64,000 nt of DNA from Rhododendron vialii (GCF_030253575.1 NC_080560.1:41525001-41589000), one strand, 5' to 3'; shown: positions 45,681-56,889, numbered from the stretch's first letter. Translations and numbers: made by a program. The notes: a model not told the origin generated them from the sequence alone.

Positions 45681-48600
45681 TTAGGCCGAATCATCAGCTG
45701 TCCTTGGTTCTTCTTTCGGCTTCAGAGCAGCAGAAGGAGAAGGAGACCCCTCTTGCCCCATCTCGGTCCTCAGTTCATTGATGCTCTGCTCCAACTCGTC
45801 TATCCGGCTCCCCATCTCATCAAGTGCATTGTAGTTAAAGAAACAAACAAAAAACTCCACCCAAATCAGCAGTGACAATTGAGCACCGAAAAAGGGCAAA
45901 AATGGGCAATTTGGCATGAACAGTGAAAAATCTCATTGGAAAGATAGAGATAGCTTTCTGTAGAATTTGCCAGCATAAACCCATTGTCTAGAGATTAAAA
46001 AAAAAAAAAAAAAAAGATACCCTCCCCCTCAGAGAGAGAGAGAGAGAGAGCACAGGCAAGACTTCTCAGGTAAACGACATCGCACTGATGTTCCTATACT
46101 GCTATGGATACCAACAAAAAAGACACTTTATTGCAAGAAAAATAGTCATCCATTTACTTTGGATAAAACTGGAGTCATGCCTACTGAGGTATCCCTAAGT
46201 TGCCCACAGAAACTGGAAAACGAGAGGGAATGATCTTACGAATCTACTAAAGCAATTGAGTTAAAATCTACGAAGGAACATAATCTGTATTGAATGCATA
46301 GAAACACAAAAGGACTGAGCAAATTTCAGTGCTATAATGCAATTAACAGTGAGATAAATGGAAGGATATTCTTTGAAATGATGGAGTCTGACATCGTCTG
46401 GAACCTAGATTGCTGCAAAACTCAAGATTATCAACAAACAAACTCAGTTCCCAAAACAAAAGCATTTCCAGATGCAAAAGCCTAAAACTTGAGAATAGAC
46501 TCACCATTTGCTGTAGAAGATTCTGCACCTGAAAAAAAGTAGTACAAAATTTCAGTAAGTGAAAAGGCTAATTTATTTCATTCATAGGCATCTCCAATTC
46601 ACCTCTATTTCTCCAAAATAGAGGATGAATGTGACACATTGAGGGAAGATTTTGTAATTTATTCTCTTTTTTCTCCACTTTTTTATACTTTTTGGGAGAA
46701 TTTTTGAGGGACCAATCGTCCTTTTTAGAGTTTGGAGGGATTTTGTGCTCCAAATTTACTTTTGGTCCTCTATTCTTAGAGTACAAAATTTACTTTTAGA
46801 GGACCAAACTCTAAAAAGGACGGTGGATCCCTTAAAGATTCTCCCCAAAAGTACAAAAAGTGAAGAAAAAAAAGAATAAATTACAAAATTTTCCCTCAAT
46901 GTGTCACATCCATCCTCTATTTTGGAGGAATGGAGGTGGATTGGAGATGCCAGGCAAACAATTTCAAAGAAGGTGGAAGCTACTCTTTTTCTGTTGTTCT
47001 TTGGAAATAAGGTTGAAGCTTAAAATACATGACTATCATAAAAGTGGAAAGAAAATATAGTTCTCCCAAAATATAACCAACCCTGGCTCATTATCCAGTA
47101 ACTGGTCTAGGACGGACATCAAGGAGCAATGGCATCACTACACCATTCTTATAGCCATTGTGAGGCACTCAAGAACTCTTTTCCTTATTGTGAGGAAAAG
47201 ATGACAATAAACATAAACTTAGCCATTCGTCATAGTTGTGGAGCTTACAAATACTGTCATATCAGCAGGGCTCTGTTTCTGATCATCTGTATCTCGCCCA
47301 TCCTGCCAACAAAAGTGAGTCAGTACTCAGCAAAAATGTTAACATTAGCAATGCACCAAACAGTAAAGCACACGATACTCATATACATCACATAAAACTA
47401 AACAATAACAAGGGCATCCATTAATGCTCAATTGGAAAACCTATGATTGATACTGGAAGACATAAATCAGATAAAAGTAGAACTACTTGTATGCACCTTG
47501 CTCCACCCACTCAGCATCAAGCAACTACAAAGAGACACACTGTCCAACCCAACACTAGAGCAGCAAATGAAGAGTCTAGAATGGTGATTTATTGATTTAA
47601 GAACAGTGGCGGGCAAAGTGGCTTTGTAACCCATTCCAATAGGAACAGCACATTTTTTGGACCATCATATCCATGAGAAAGGAAAAGCTGTACATAGTTC
47701 ATTTTGGAAGTTAAAAGACTGCTATACTAACCACTTCAACATGGGTATGCACAAAAAAATTTAGCGAATCAGTCACATACTCCTACAACTAGGCGAGCAG
47801 AATCAAAGTCTTTAGGCATGGCCTTTGGCAAGTCAATCTTCCCCATACCTCCTAAAAAGATCCGCAAGGGAATCCAAGGCAAGTTTCTTACAACTTGAGC
47901 TCGCACCGCAATCGGGAAAATGGAGAAACTTGACTCTATTTTCTTCTTGAGCCTCAACAATGACCAAACAAGCTAAGAGGTGACAATCTCACCTCAACCT
48001 CATCACCAAACTACAAGCGAATCATACCATCCTTATCACATGTCACAACATCGTCATCATTCTCGCCATGGAATCAATCTTACGAGGGGCCGAAAATCTC
48101 ATGTGATACCCATAACTGGCTTTTCATTGCATTTTGCTCCTAACATCCTATCATCCAATTACAGCTACGAAAGGTTTCATTTTGCTCCTAACATCCCATC
48201 ATCCTTAGGTTTCATTTTGATCCCAAGGCTGTCAGGCAAACTAGGTTTTTCAAAGTCTAAGCTATTTTAGAACCTCTCTATTCCCAGCACATTTTTGAAA
48301 AATATCCTCGCTGATCAACTAAACACAAAACAGAAAACATGACAATACATACATAACCAACATCATGTACCCCAAATGGACAGTGAACATAGACTAGATA
48401 AAAGTAAAACAATACCACTTCCTTCGTTTCTCCATGTTCATCTAAAGCAAAGCAAATAATATCGATAGACTACGAGAAATAACTTTAGATTCACATCCAA
48501 AAAAGGTCCTTGATCAAGTAAATGCACAACAGAAAACGTTCCACCGCACATACCTGCCGAACCGACATTAGGAACACATACTATATGGACAAGTGAACGA

Positions 48601-49426
48601 CAAGAGGAAATACTGAAACCACTTCCTTAGTTTCTCCCCCTCCATTTAAAGCAACTAATGTTATACAAGAAACAATCCTATATTTTACTATCTACCATTT
48701 AAGTTGTTTTAATTTTTGATAACTCAGGTGTCCGGGTCACCTTTCGCGCACCTCCAATTATCCAGGACCAATCCCACTGCCTACTTGCGTGGGTCCCAAT
48801 TAAAGCAAGAGCAAAGCTTTACTCTGTACAGATCGTCCCCAAAGAGGTTAACAACACCTAAGAGGTTTCAATCCAAGACCTTAGGAGGAAGCAAATCCCT
48901 AAGTTCCAAGTCTTGACCACTAGGCCAACCCCTGTGGCCCGTACATCACGGTAAACATTTTAAACCGCAACTCCATCGGAAAAAAACCATATACAGTGAA
49001 ACAACATATTTTTCCACATTAGTTACGAAAAACAAAAAAACATATTTTTCCACATCAATTCTACACCAAGTTCCTCGGCTAGCACCAATTTAAAAAACAA
49101 AAAATCAACGAACACGAACAGTCCGAGTTTATTGAACAATACGGTCTCGAGATCTAGCGTGTTAGTTTTTCCTAAGTTTTCTCGGCAAACAAACGGAACA
49201 GAAAATAGTGGAATTCGCGTACGTAACGTGGAATCTCAGATCAGTGGATTAGATTGATTAGAATCTTAGAATAGAGTTTGAGCAATTTCACTTTATGCCC
49301 TAGCGAAATGCAAACAAATTACAAAGCGCTAACGGAAATCGGATGGATTGAGGTCGATCGATCAGTTCATGCGTGTTAGAAATTTGCGTGATCAGACATT
49401 CTAGAGAGAGAGAGAGAGATTACCAT
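45681..49426 (-). CDS. HSBP: Heat shock factor-binding protein (HSBP1 family)
   Basis: Five coding exons on the minus strand: 49426-49424, 47302-47249, 46528-46505, 46412-46370 and 45823-45681, giving 88 residues. The protein reads MDGRDTDDQKQSPADMTVF, VQNLLQQM, QSRFQTMSDSIISK, IDEMGSRIDELEQSINELRT and an acidic, proline-rich tail. The hydrophobic heptads form the coiled coil with which HSBP1 binds trimeric heat shock factors and damps the heat response. Exon 1 codes only the start Met; exon 3 is 24 bases. Introns 1-3 are GT-AG. Intron 4 (46369-45824) starts ATATCCTT and ends AC, with TTCTTTAAC about 12 bases before the end, so it fits the U12 AT-AC class. The join rebuilds ISK-I-DEM exactly as in known HSBPs. 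Length matches Arabidopsis HSBP (86). Confidence 0.95.
46586..46952. mobile_element. Harbinger/Tourist-like MITE, family B copy 2, in HSBP intron 2
   Basis: Ends AGGCATCTCCAATTC and GATTGGAGATGCC form the inverted repeat. The inside matches 7043-7389 closely (GAGGGACC, CTCTAAAAAGGACGGTGG, GTACAAAAAGTGAAGAAAAA). It stops about 58 bases from the acceptor of the 24-base micro-exon. Confidence 0.85.
48715..48938 (-). mobile_element. Au-like tRNA-derived SINE in HSBP intron 1
   Basis: Minus-strand A box TTGGCCTAGTGGTCAAG, then ACTTAGGGATTTGCTTCCTC and B-box-like GGATTGAAACC. The end is GGTGCGCGAAAGGTGACCCG, GACACC and TTATCAAAAATT. Same family as 18885-19075 and same orientation as its host gene. 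Confidence 0.8.
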
Positions 49427-49616
49427 GTTCGAGTTTCTGGTGGTAATGGCCTTTGAAATTCGAATTCTAAAAAAGGAGAGATGCGAGCGTGAGCTAAATA
49501 CAGAGAGCCGATGCTAAAAAGACGATGGAAACGGGGGGAGGTCCTATAGGCACGCGAGTTCTTCTCGGTACACCCACCTCTTCTCATATAAATTTTCTTT
49601 TTCTTTTATTTCATAT

Positions 49617-49901
49617 GGGCTGTGCTACGTGCACAGACTGCTGTGCACAGCAGCCTTTTTTTTCCGCCTCGGGTCGCACAAAGATGATCGGAGCCGCTCA
49701 TTTTGTTCAAAATGGCTTAAATTCTGAAGTGATTTTGGGTGTTTTGTTAACGCCTCAAACGATATCGAACGAAGCTCATTTTTTACAGAGACCTTAAACG
49801 ATATATTTTGAACAAAATGAGCGGCTCCGATCATCTTTGTGCGACCCGAGGCAGAAAAAAAAGGCTGCTGTGCACAGCAGTATGTGCACGAATCATTTCT
49901 G
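49617..49901. mobile_element. Mutator-like foldback MITE with perfect 9-bp duplication
   Basis: 285 bp, flanked by ATTTCATAT at 49608-49616 and 49902-49910. The arms pair almost perfectly from GTGCACAGACTGCTGTGCAC inward, through CCTCGGGTCGCACAAAGATG and GATCGGAGCCGCTCATTTTG. The outermost 12 bases pair poorly. A 9-bp duplication points to a Mutator-type transposase. It lies about 190 bases upstream of the HSBP start codon, in its promoter or leader. Confidence 0.85.
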
Positions 49902-49910
49902 ATTTCATAT

Positions 49911-51679
49911 AGTGTACATCAAACCTGCTTCCCGTGGCACGGCACTCACACTCAGGCTACCACTGTGGAGAAAAAATGAAACGACGAACTTGACAAGCTT
50001 GGATTCACTTCATGTAAATTTTCAACTAGCTTATTTTTAGTAGGAAAATTTATTTTGACACTCCATATTTTCATAATCACACTTCAATATTTATCTTTTA
50101 GTATTTGTGTGTTATGTGTATTTTGAACATTAAAAGATAGTAGTAAATAATAGAGTTTATCAAAAAGTGGAGTGACAGTATCAAGTCTGACCCCCCTCCA
50201 ATTCTAGCCCGTAAAAATTTCTTACGATTTTACGTCAATGATCGAAATAGTTCATTTTATTTTGCTCGTTGAGAACATGAAGTATGCTAAAAATCAAGTT
50301 TATTGGACATCTTTGGATATGATTTTGGAACACATTATCTTTCAAAATATAATATTGCAACGGTCGAACAAAATCTCTTTCTAAATTTTTTGCAATATAA
50401 AATTATAAATCTGTTTCGAAATCATATCAAACAATAATTTATCAAACTGATTTTTGATATGCTTGATGCTCTTAGGGAATTGAAAATTATGAATGGTCCT
50501 GATCATTGAAGTGTGATTGAAAAAGTTTTTTCCGAGCCGAAATTGGAGAGTGTTCTCGCCAATCCGGTCGGAACAATTTGGAGCATCATGCTCCCAAAAC
50601 CGCTTGAGGGCATCACAGCCATTGTCCAAATTGGGCCAAGGTGACTCCAATTCACCGGGTGCAAATTTCGTTCACTCACATGAAAAAATATGTGAAACGA
50701 TACAATAGTTTGGGAGTACCGCTGTGCGGTACTTCGGACCACTTTACAACCTCACAATCACATGATATCCACAATTAAGTGTATGAACCCCACATAAATG
50801 TATGGTTCTGAAGTAGTCCAAAGTACCAGGTGACAGTTCTCCCAGATTACTGAATAATCACTCGAAAATAACCTACCTACTTATAGGTTCGGGCCACCGC
50901 AATACACCTTTCCATTAGTTTTTAACCACTGTTAACCAAAACTCTATAAAAGGAAAGAGAGTAACCTATTTGGTCAAGGAAAGATGGAAGAAAGCAAGTA
51001 GACATACCATGATCAGGAAAGGTATAATTAACACACACATGGAGTACCGAAAGACCAAAAAATCCATCATTTTGAAATGAGAAGGAAAAAATTGATTTCG
51101 GCATACGAAAGTGTGTATATATATATACCGACGTGTGAATGATTAAATACGGATATATGCATTCGTGTGTAATTACAACTCCAACGAGTTACGATTAACT
51201 CTCCTAATTTTTCTCTATGGAGGCTTTCGATAGAAGTTAAAAGTGCGGTCAACTTTTTTTCCTTTTTTCTTCCTTTAAAAGCGGTAAATAATAGAAGATT
51301 AGGAGTGACCAACAAAAAAAGTGAGAATTGTTCACCCACATTTTAGGTGGTGGGTGAACAAAATTGATCAAAGATTCAAAATGGAGAGAATCCCTTTTCT
51401 TGATTTCCATTGAAATTTTTGGAAGTTCTGCCACATATGGAATGGCTATAGTCACAAACAAAAAAGGTAACGCCTTGACTCCAAAGGCCAGAGAATCCTA
51501 CACAAGATCCATGCAAAATCTCACACCCCCAAATCCTCATTTTCTGCCTCATTCATCTCTCTCTCTCTTCTGGCCTCTCTCTCCTCCCTCCTGTCAAATC
51601 TCTCAGAATTCCCAACATCCCAAACCCACCACACCCCCGCCGTCCGCCGCCGTCGAAACCCAACAAAAAAGAAAACGCA
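49911..51679. other. Intergenic between HSBP and TSPO, no further gene seen
   Basis: AT-rich to about 51350, then a CT-rich probable leader of the TSPO-like gene (51540-51679). Short upstream ATGs occur in that leader, for instance near 51511. Confidence 0.55.
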
Positions 51680-52150
51680 ATGGCAGCAGCCAATCAGGCT
51701 CTCCGGTCATTACTATTTCTACTCCTCGTACCCCTATCCCTCACCACGGCCACGATTTTCCTTTTCGGGTCGGGTCAGAAATACAGGGCCTTGGCCCAGA
51801 CTGTTGGGCTCCCGCCGCTGCGAGCCATCCACCTGGGCTCAATGGGCTCGAGTTTCCTTATGGGCTTCTCGGCCTGGCTCGCGTGGGCCGAGGGCGGATT
51901 CCGCGGCCCATCCGACGCACTGCCCCTGTACATTGCTCAAGTCTCCTTGAGCCTGGTTTTCCACCCGCTCGTGCTTAGGATCGGAGCGGCTTATCTGGGG
52001 TTGGTTTTCTGTCTCTTGTTTTTTGGTACGACGGTGGGGTGTTACGAGAGATTCCGGCGAGCGAATCTGGTCGCCGGAGCTCTCGTCACGCTTTGTTTGG
52101 CATGGGTGGCATTCCTTACCTTTGTTAATTTCAAGCTTGTTTTGATTTGA
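51680..52150 (+). CDS. TSPO: Translocator protein homolog (TSPO/MBR family)
   Basis: Single-exon gene for 156 residues with five predicted membrane helices (about 9-30, 46-69, 81-99, 103-121 and 131-150). Family marks are LPPLRAIHLGSMGSSFLMGF, SAWLAWAEGGFRG and LPLYIAQVSLSLVFHPLVLR, and the end is CLAWVAFLTFVNFKLVLI. TSPO proteins bind tetrapyrroles and sterols; in Arabidopsis the stress-induced TSPO sits in ER/Golgi membranes and is degraded by autophagy with bound heme. This copy lacks the about 40-residue cytosolic N-terminal extension of Arabidopsis TSPO. The start follows a CT-rich leader and fits the first helix. The WxPP motif of helix 2 is reduced to LPPLRAIH, a change from the usual PPLW. 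The coding part is more GC-rich than its surroundings. Confidence 0.88.
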   Translation: MAAANQALRSLLFLLLVPLSLTTATIFLFGSGQKYRALAQTVGLPPLRAIHLGSMGSSFLMGFSAWLAWAEGGFRGPSDALPLYIAQVSLSLVFHPLVLRIGAAYLGLVFCLLFFGTTVGCYERFRRANLVAGALVTLCLAWVAFLTFVNFKLVLI

Positions 52151-52233
52151 GATTATCAGTTTTTGGGAGGCCAGTGGTCGCATTGTTTGTTGATCACTAG
52201 ATTGTTATAGGATTCTCTTTTGACGTGTGCTTA

Positions 52234-52544
52234 GGGGCTATTTTGGCGAAATAATTCAAATGAATTATTTTTTTTGTTTTTATTTATATTTTTTTCGCAT
52301 TTGTTAATTTTTGTGTTTTTTTATTGGGTTATTGTTTCATCATGACGAGAGGAATCTAAAAAATAAAAAATTATCATCGAAATTGATATTTTTTTTAATA
52401 AGTCATTATTCGATTGTAATTTTTTATTTTTTAGATTTCTCTCGTCACGACGAAGCAATAATTCACAGAAAATAGTTGCAAAATTTACAAATGCGAAAAA
52501 ATTTAAATAAAAAAAAAGATTATAATATTTCTCCAAAATAGCCC
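52234..52544. mobile_element. Foldback MITE, TTA-flanked
   Basis: Ends GGGGCTATTTTGGCGAAATA and ATTTCTCCAAAATAGCCC pair. TTA lies at both borders (52231-52233, 52545-52547). The arms pair inward through AGATTTCTCTCGTCACGACG and its partner. It begins about 80 bases past the TSPO stop. Confidence 0.75.
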
Positions 52545-52712
52545 TTAGTACCTTTCTTAATTTTATTTTACATGTGTGATAATTGAGTGGAACAAAGTAA
52601 CAAACTACGCCCATCTTGAGGTTTAGAAATCAATGACCGGACAAATCTTTAATAGTCTCAAAGTTTTTGATAGCTGTGTTGACCGAAGTTACAAGCATAG
52701 ATCGGCGTGTAA

Positions 52713-52988
52713 GAGCATCTCCAATCCAATACTCTATTTGAGAGTATTAAAATACTCTATTTTATTCATAAAGTGATTTTAGAGGAAATCACTATTCCTA
52801 TTTTCTCCAACCACAAACCCTCTATTTATTCATAAAGTAATTTTAGAGGAGATCCTCTATATTTTCTCTCATCCTCTAAATATGAAGGATCAAAATCTCA
52901 TCTTCTCAAATAGAGGAGGCTTGAGAGGATGGATTGGAAGAGTTTCATACTCTCAAATGGAGGAATAGAGCATGGATTGGAGATGCTC
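52713..52988. mobile_element. Harbinger/Tourist-like MITE, family B relative
   Basis: Ends GAGCATCTCCAATCC and GGATTGGAGATGCTC are perfect inverted repeats; TAA flanks both sides (52710-52712, 52989-52991). The inner sequence (CTCTATTT, TCATAAAGTRATTTTAGAGG) differs from 7043-7389, so it is a subfamily sharing only the ends. Confidence 0.9.
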
Positions 52989-53470
52989 TAAGGCCTTACT
53001 TGCTCTCGTTTTGACCAATTTTCTTACACCATCCGTCCGAAAATAAACATTTACATTTTTGGTAAAGCTGTTTGGTTAACTGGCTCCAATTTTCTTTCTT
53101 TTTTTTTCCCCTAGGAGTACACATTAAACGGATGTTTTCTTCTAAAGAAAACAACTAAATACGAGTTTAGTGCTGTTGAGTGTGTTGTTTTCCAAGTTTT
53201 GACAGCACAACTAGAGCTAAATACTTTTAATTAAGAGATCGATTATGATGTCCCAATAAATATGAAATTGTACATTCCACCTAATTTTGCTATTACCAGT
53301 ATGAACACGCAGAAGACTCAGAGAATCCTAAATTGCACCTCGCTACTGAAAACTCATTAAAATGTCACATGGTGCATCATGTCCCTTCTCTTTCACACGT
53401 TGTTCTGAATTTGGAAATCCTGTAGTGCTGTAGTGCAGTCTGCATTACGACCGCACTATAGGGGCTGTAG

Positions 53471-53549
53471 GGCGGCCGATCCAACCGTTCATTTTGACTA
53501 TGACCGCTCGAATTCTCTATTGCCGAAATGGATGGTTGGATCGGCCGCC
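53471..53549. repeat. Short foldback repeat
   Basis: GGCGGCCGATCCAACCGTTC and GGATGGTTGGATCGGCCGCC pair across about 35 bases. Likely the core of another MITE whose outer ends are not clear. Confidence 0.65.
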
Positions 53550-54101
53550 GTACAGGATCCCCGAATCTCGTTGTGCCTCAAGACAAAGTGTGTGAATCTC
53601 ACCGTAATGTGTGATGAAGAAGGGGCTTGGGGCCCAACAGCAAAGAATGATTCTCCTACTGAAAAATTATTATCCGACGCCCTTGAAAACTATTCATTCT
53701 CACAAACAAACTCTACTATCTCAGGCTCCATTCTTGCAAACTCATTTTTCTTGTTTGTCTTTTATGATTTTTTTGTTAAATTTGTGTAATAGTTTTTGGA
53801 TTAATCATCCGTATCGACAAGAGAAGTTTAAAAAGAAAAAAATTATGATCAAAAGTAGGAAAAAAAGTTTACTAAAGACGAAAAAAAGTATCAAATAGTA
53901 GTCTTATTTTTTTAAAGTGTAGTATTATATGAATTTTTTCAACATTAGTCTATATTTTTATATTTTTTTGATTCGTCTCGTCAAGATAAGCAATTAAATA
54001 CGAAAAACTAAACAAAAGGTACAAAAAATAAAAAATACCAAAATAAATTTTAGACTTACAAGTTTACAACAACGCACCCTAAGAATTTATTTTATTCGAG
54101 T

Positions 54102-54223
54102 AGACTTCACACTTTGCGGTCCATCTAACCAATTTCAACAAATGAATTCAAAGAAAATGAGAGAGAGAGAGAGACTTCACACTTTGCGGTCCATCTAACC
54201 AATTTCAACAAATGAATTCAAAG

Positions 54224-54304
<81 letters not shown>
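54102..54304 (+). repeat. Exact 70-base tandem duplication followed by (GA)n
   Basis: 54102-54171 and 54172-54241 appear identical by eye (AGACTTCACACTTTGCGGTC through the GA run). The second copy runs into about 38 GA units ending near 54304. Confidence 0.93.
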
Positions 54305-54309
<5 letters not shown>

Positions 54310-54936
54310 CTGTTGGTGGGATAACGACCGACCTTCCTTTTCAATCTAGGAGTCCTTTTCTGGATGTGGAAAGAGAAACATGCAGGCTATGCAGCTGTAT
54401 GATTTTTTTTGAGATTTTAGGGTTCTTATTTATTTTTTAAGTACTTATTTTTATTTTATAAGATAAATCATTCTTTCATAATATATAATTTTTAATTCAA
54501 AAAATAAGTACTTTGTTTAAAAATAAATATTTATTTTAATTAGTAAAATACACCCTTAATCGTTAGATACATATCGAAACAAAGGGTTGAGAATTGAGAT
54601 ATATAAATGAAGAATATTACCTAAAGATACCGAGCTTCCTTATTAATTTGTTACATGATTACCAATACAGGCTGCCTTGATTTTCATTGTAACTTATGAA
54701 ACATCTATACAATTCACTAGAAAAATATTTGGAGTTGCCCCTAGGTTTTTAACAGAAGGATTTAAAAAAAGGATCACTCACTCTTGTTCGTTTGGGATAC
54801 ACAAAACTCCAATGCACGGTCTTCAATAAATTTTCTTTATCTCTCTCCACTCATTACACTTCAAAACCTCCCTCAAAACCCAAAACCGAATCAGTTATCC
54901 CCTTTAGTTTTTGTTGTATATCATGAAAAGTGCAAG

Positions 54937-55090
54937 TATGGTACCCCGTCAGCTTCGTCAGGTAATATTACCCTGTCATAAAATAGCACTATCGATAGGA
55001 GATTCATCGCATCTACGTCGGAACCGAAGCCAATTCCACCAGGTGCGAATAGAATTGTGAATATATTTAGCTCCAACAAGGGACTAATAT
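54937..55090 (-). mobile_element. SINE remnant related to 33318-33548
   Basis: Shares the minus-strand end GACAGGGTAATATTACCTGA and GACGGGGTACCAT with the other copy, plus AGTCCCTTGTTGGAGCTAAA. Strongly diverged. Confidence 0.5.
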
Positions 55091-55211
55091 TGGAATCCTA
55101 CCATTAGTGTAGGGTTTTTGTTTTTTTGTCCCGGTCACTTTTTGAGGGACTAATATTGGAATCCTACCATTAGTGTAGGGTTTTTGTTTTTTTGTCCCGG
55201 TCACTTTTTGA
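55080..55211 (+). repeat. Exact 66-base tandem duplication
   Basis: Two copies (55080-55145, 55146-55211) begin GGGACTAATATTGGAATCC and end CACTTTTTGAG; no difference was seen by eye. Confidence 0.93.
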
Positions 55212-55799
55212 GGTTGCGGGTTCATCCCAGCATTTTGAATAAATCCAGGCGGCTCTCCTAACGCGAGATATTCCACATCCCAAATTGTGATTTTGAATAT
55301 GATCAAAAATAAAAATAAAAAATATTTGTGATTTTGAAATGTACTTAACGCGTAACGCGGATCCGCAGTACGTTTTGTCGTTTTTTAATTTTGGCCGGGT
55401 GTGAGTGAGTGGGGGGATCGATAAAATTATTATTATTCTTACACTTATAAAAAATGACAAGTTCGGCGTAAACCCGCATGTCTTTGCGGTCAATTTCCTT
55501 GCATCATGCTGCAGAAGACAGCAAATCGTTATTATTAGTTTACGACGTCCTATATAAATGTCCTAGAGCACCTATATAGTACATAGTGAGTAGTAATCAA
55601 AGCGAACAATAAAAATTACTCCACGACATGAACAATGACGCCCATAAAAAAAAAAAATGGGAGTAGTAAAATTTTCCCTTCCTCTGTTTTCTCACCATCA
55701 TGTATACCAGTATCGTAATCGGGTAGTCTGTTGTAGGTAGGTGCGGTTAAAATTGTCAAACTTTTGATTTAAGAAGACCTTTTGACTCGTTAATTGGCT

Positions 55800-56690
55800 T
55801 GGGGAACGTGGCAACAAGGCCCGCGCGATAAAGAGACTTTGGTCAAATCTTGACTTAGAAAAAACGGTTGATCATCCAATTACGAAAGCACACGTGTACA
55901 AAGTTTGGAGAAGTATCCGAGGAAGATGTTCGCGGGGAGCAGCCTTCGCGGGACAGAATCTTAAACCGTGGAAATTCGCCAAAGCTCGCGGAAGGAAGAC
56001 GAGGCCCCGTTACTAGGGCGGCCAACGCAGCAAAAGACTGTGGATAAAGTCCCGCGAGTCGCTGCGATTTCAGAATTATAAGAGAGAACTTAGCTAAAGA
56101 ATCTTTGGAGTTTCATTCGGGCCATAAGGCAGGGTCCGAAAGGGCTCCGCGACAAGAGAACGATCGCAGCAGGTCGTGATCTTGCTCCAGCAGGAATGGG
56201 GGAGATTCTTGTGGCTTGGTGGCTTGGGAAGGAGGATGCGTCGTGGGGATTAGGCTCTCCCACGGGAAGAACCCGGGAGAGATAGTGTTTTTCCCCAAGA
56301 CCTAGAGGTACATAAGGGACACGTGTCGGGATTTTATAGGAACGCCATCATGGGCCTGACCTAGGTCCAGGTGCCCTATAAATACCCCTGTCATTCCCCC
56401 TGATTTGCTATAGCTGACTTTTCATGGAGCGAAAGTGGTGAGCACTGAATTTAAGGAATGAGAACATTCTTCCCCAAAGAAAATGTGATCTCATCCGGTT
56501 AATCTAGAAAAAGCCAATTACTGCCTCCGTGGAAGAAACAAAGGACACGGTGCCTTTGTCTCTTTTGTACCTCTTGCTCCTTCTCTCACCCCACAAGATT
56601 GCTCCTCATTTCTCCCCACGAATCATCAACCAATCGCACCTCTCCAGCTCACACGTAAACACACTTTCGCGGAACCTCAACCTACACCTG
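55800..56690 (+). mobile_element. Possible LTR-derived fossil (solo LTR-like)
   Basis: A more GC-rich block than its flanks, with CCCTATAAATACCCC near 56385, then CT-rich sequence, much like a Ty3/gypsy-type LTR promoter and leader. No partner repeat, primer site or coding part was found in the window. It may instead be other promoter-like DNA. Borders are approximate. Confidence 0.3.
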
Positions 56691-56848
56691 TAATGAGGGG
56701 TGCACTATAGAGATGCATGTAGCACACGATTTGTAAATTAAAATGGACGACTCGATCGCACACTACACTTCTTTAGTATACTCTTGCACTACTGGGTGTC
56801 CGAATACCCCCCTCTCTCTCCATCGACGTTGATAAGGGAGAATCACTA

Positions 56849-56849
<1 letters not shown>

Positions 56850-56886
<37 letters not shown>
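56850..56886 (+). repeat. (GA)n microsatellite
   Basis: About 18 units. From 56890 to 58700 I see only AT-rich intergenic DNA and no gene. Confidence 0.9.

Positions 56887-56889
<3 letters not shown>

Noticed and set aside
51364-51978. 204-codon frame overlapping the TSPO start
   Set aside because: It runs through a CT-rich leader and then shadows the TSPO frame; the TSPO frame carries the conserved membrane protein.
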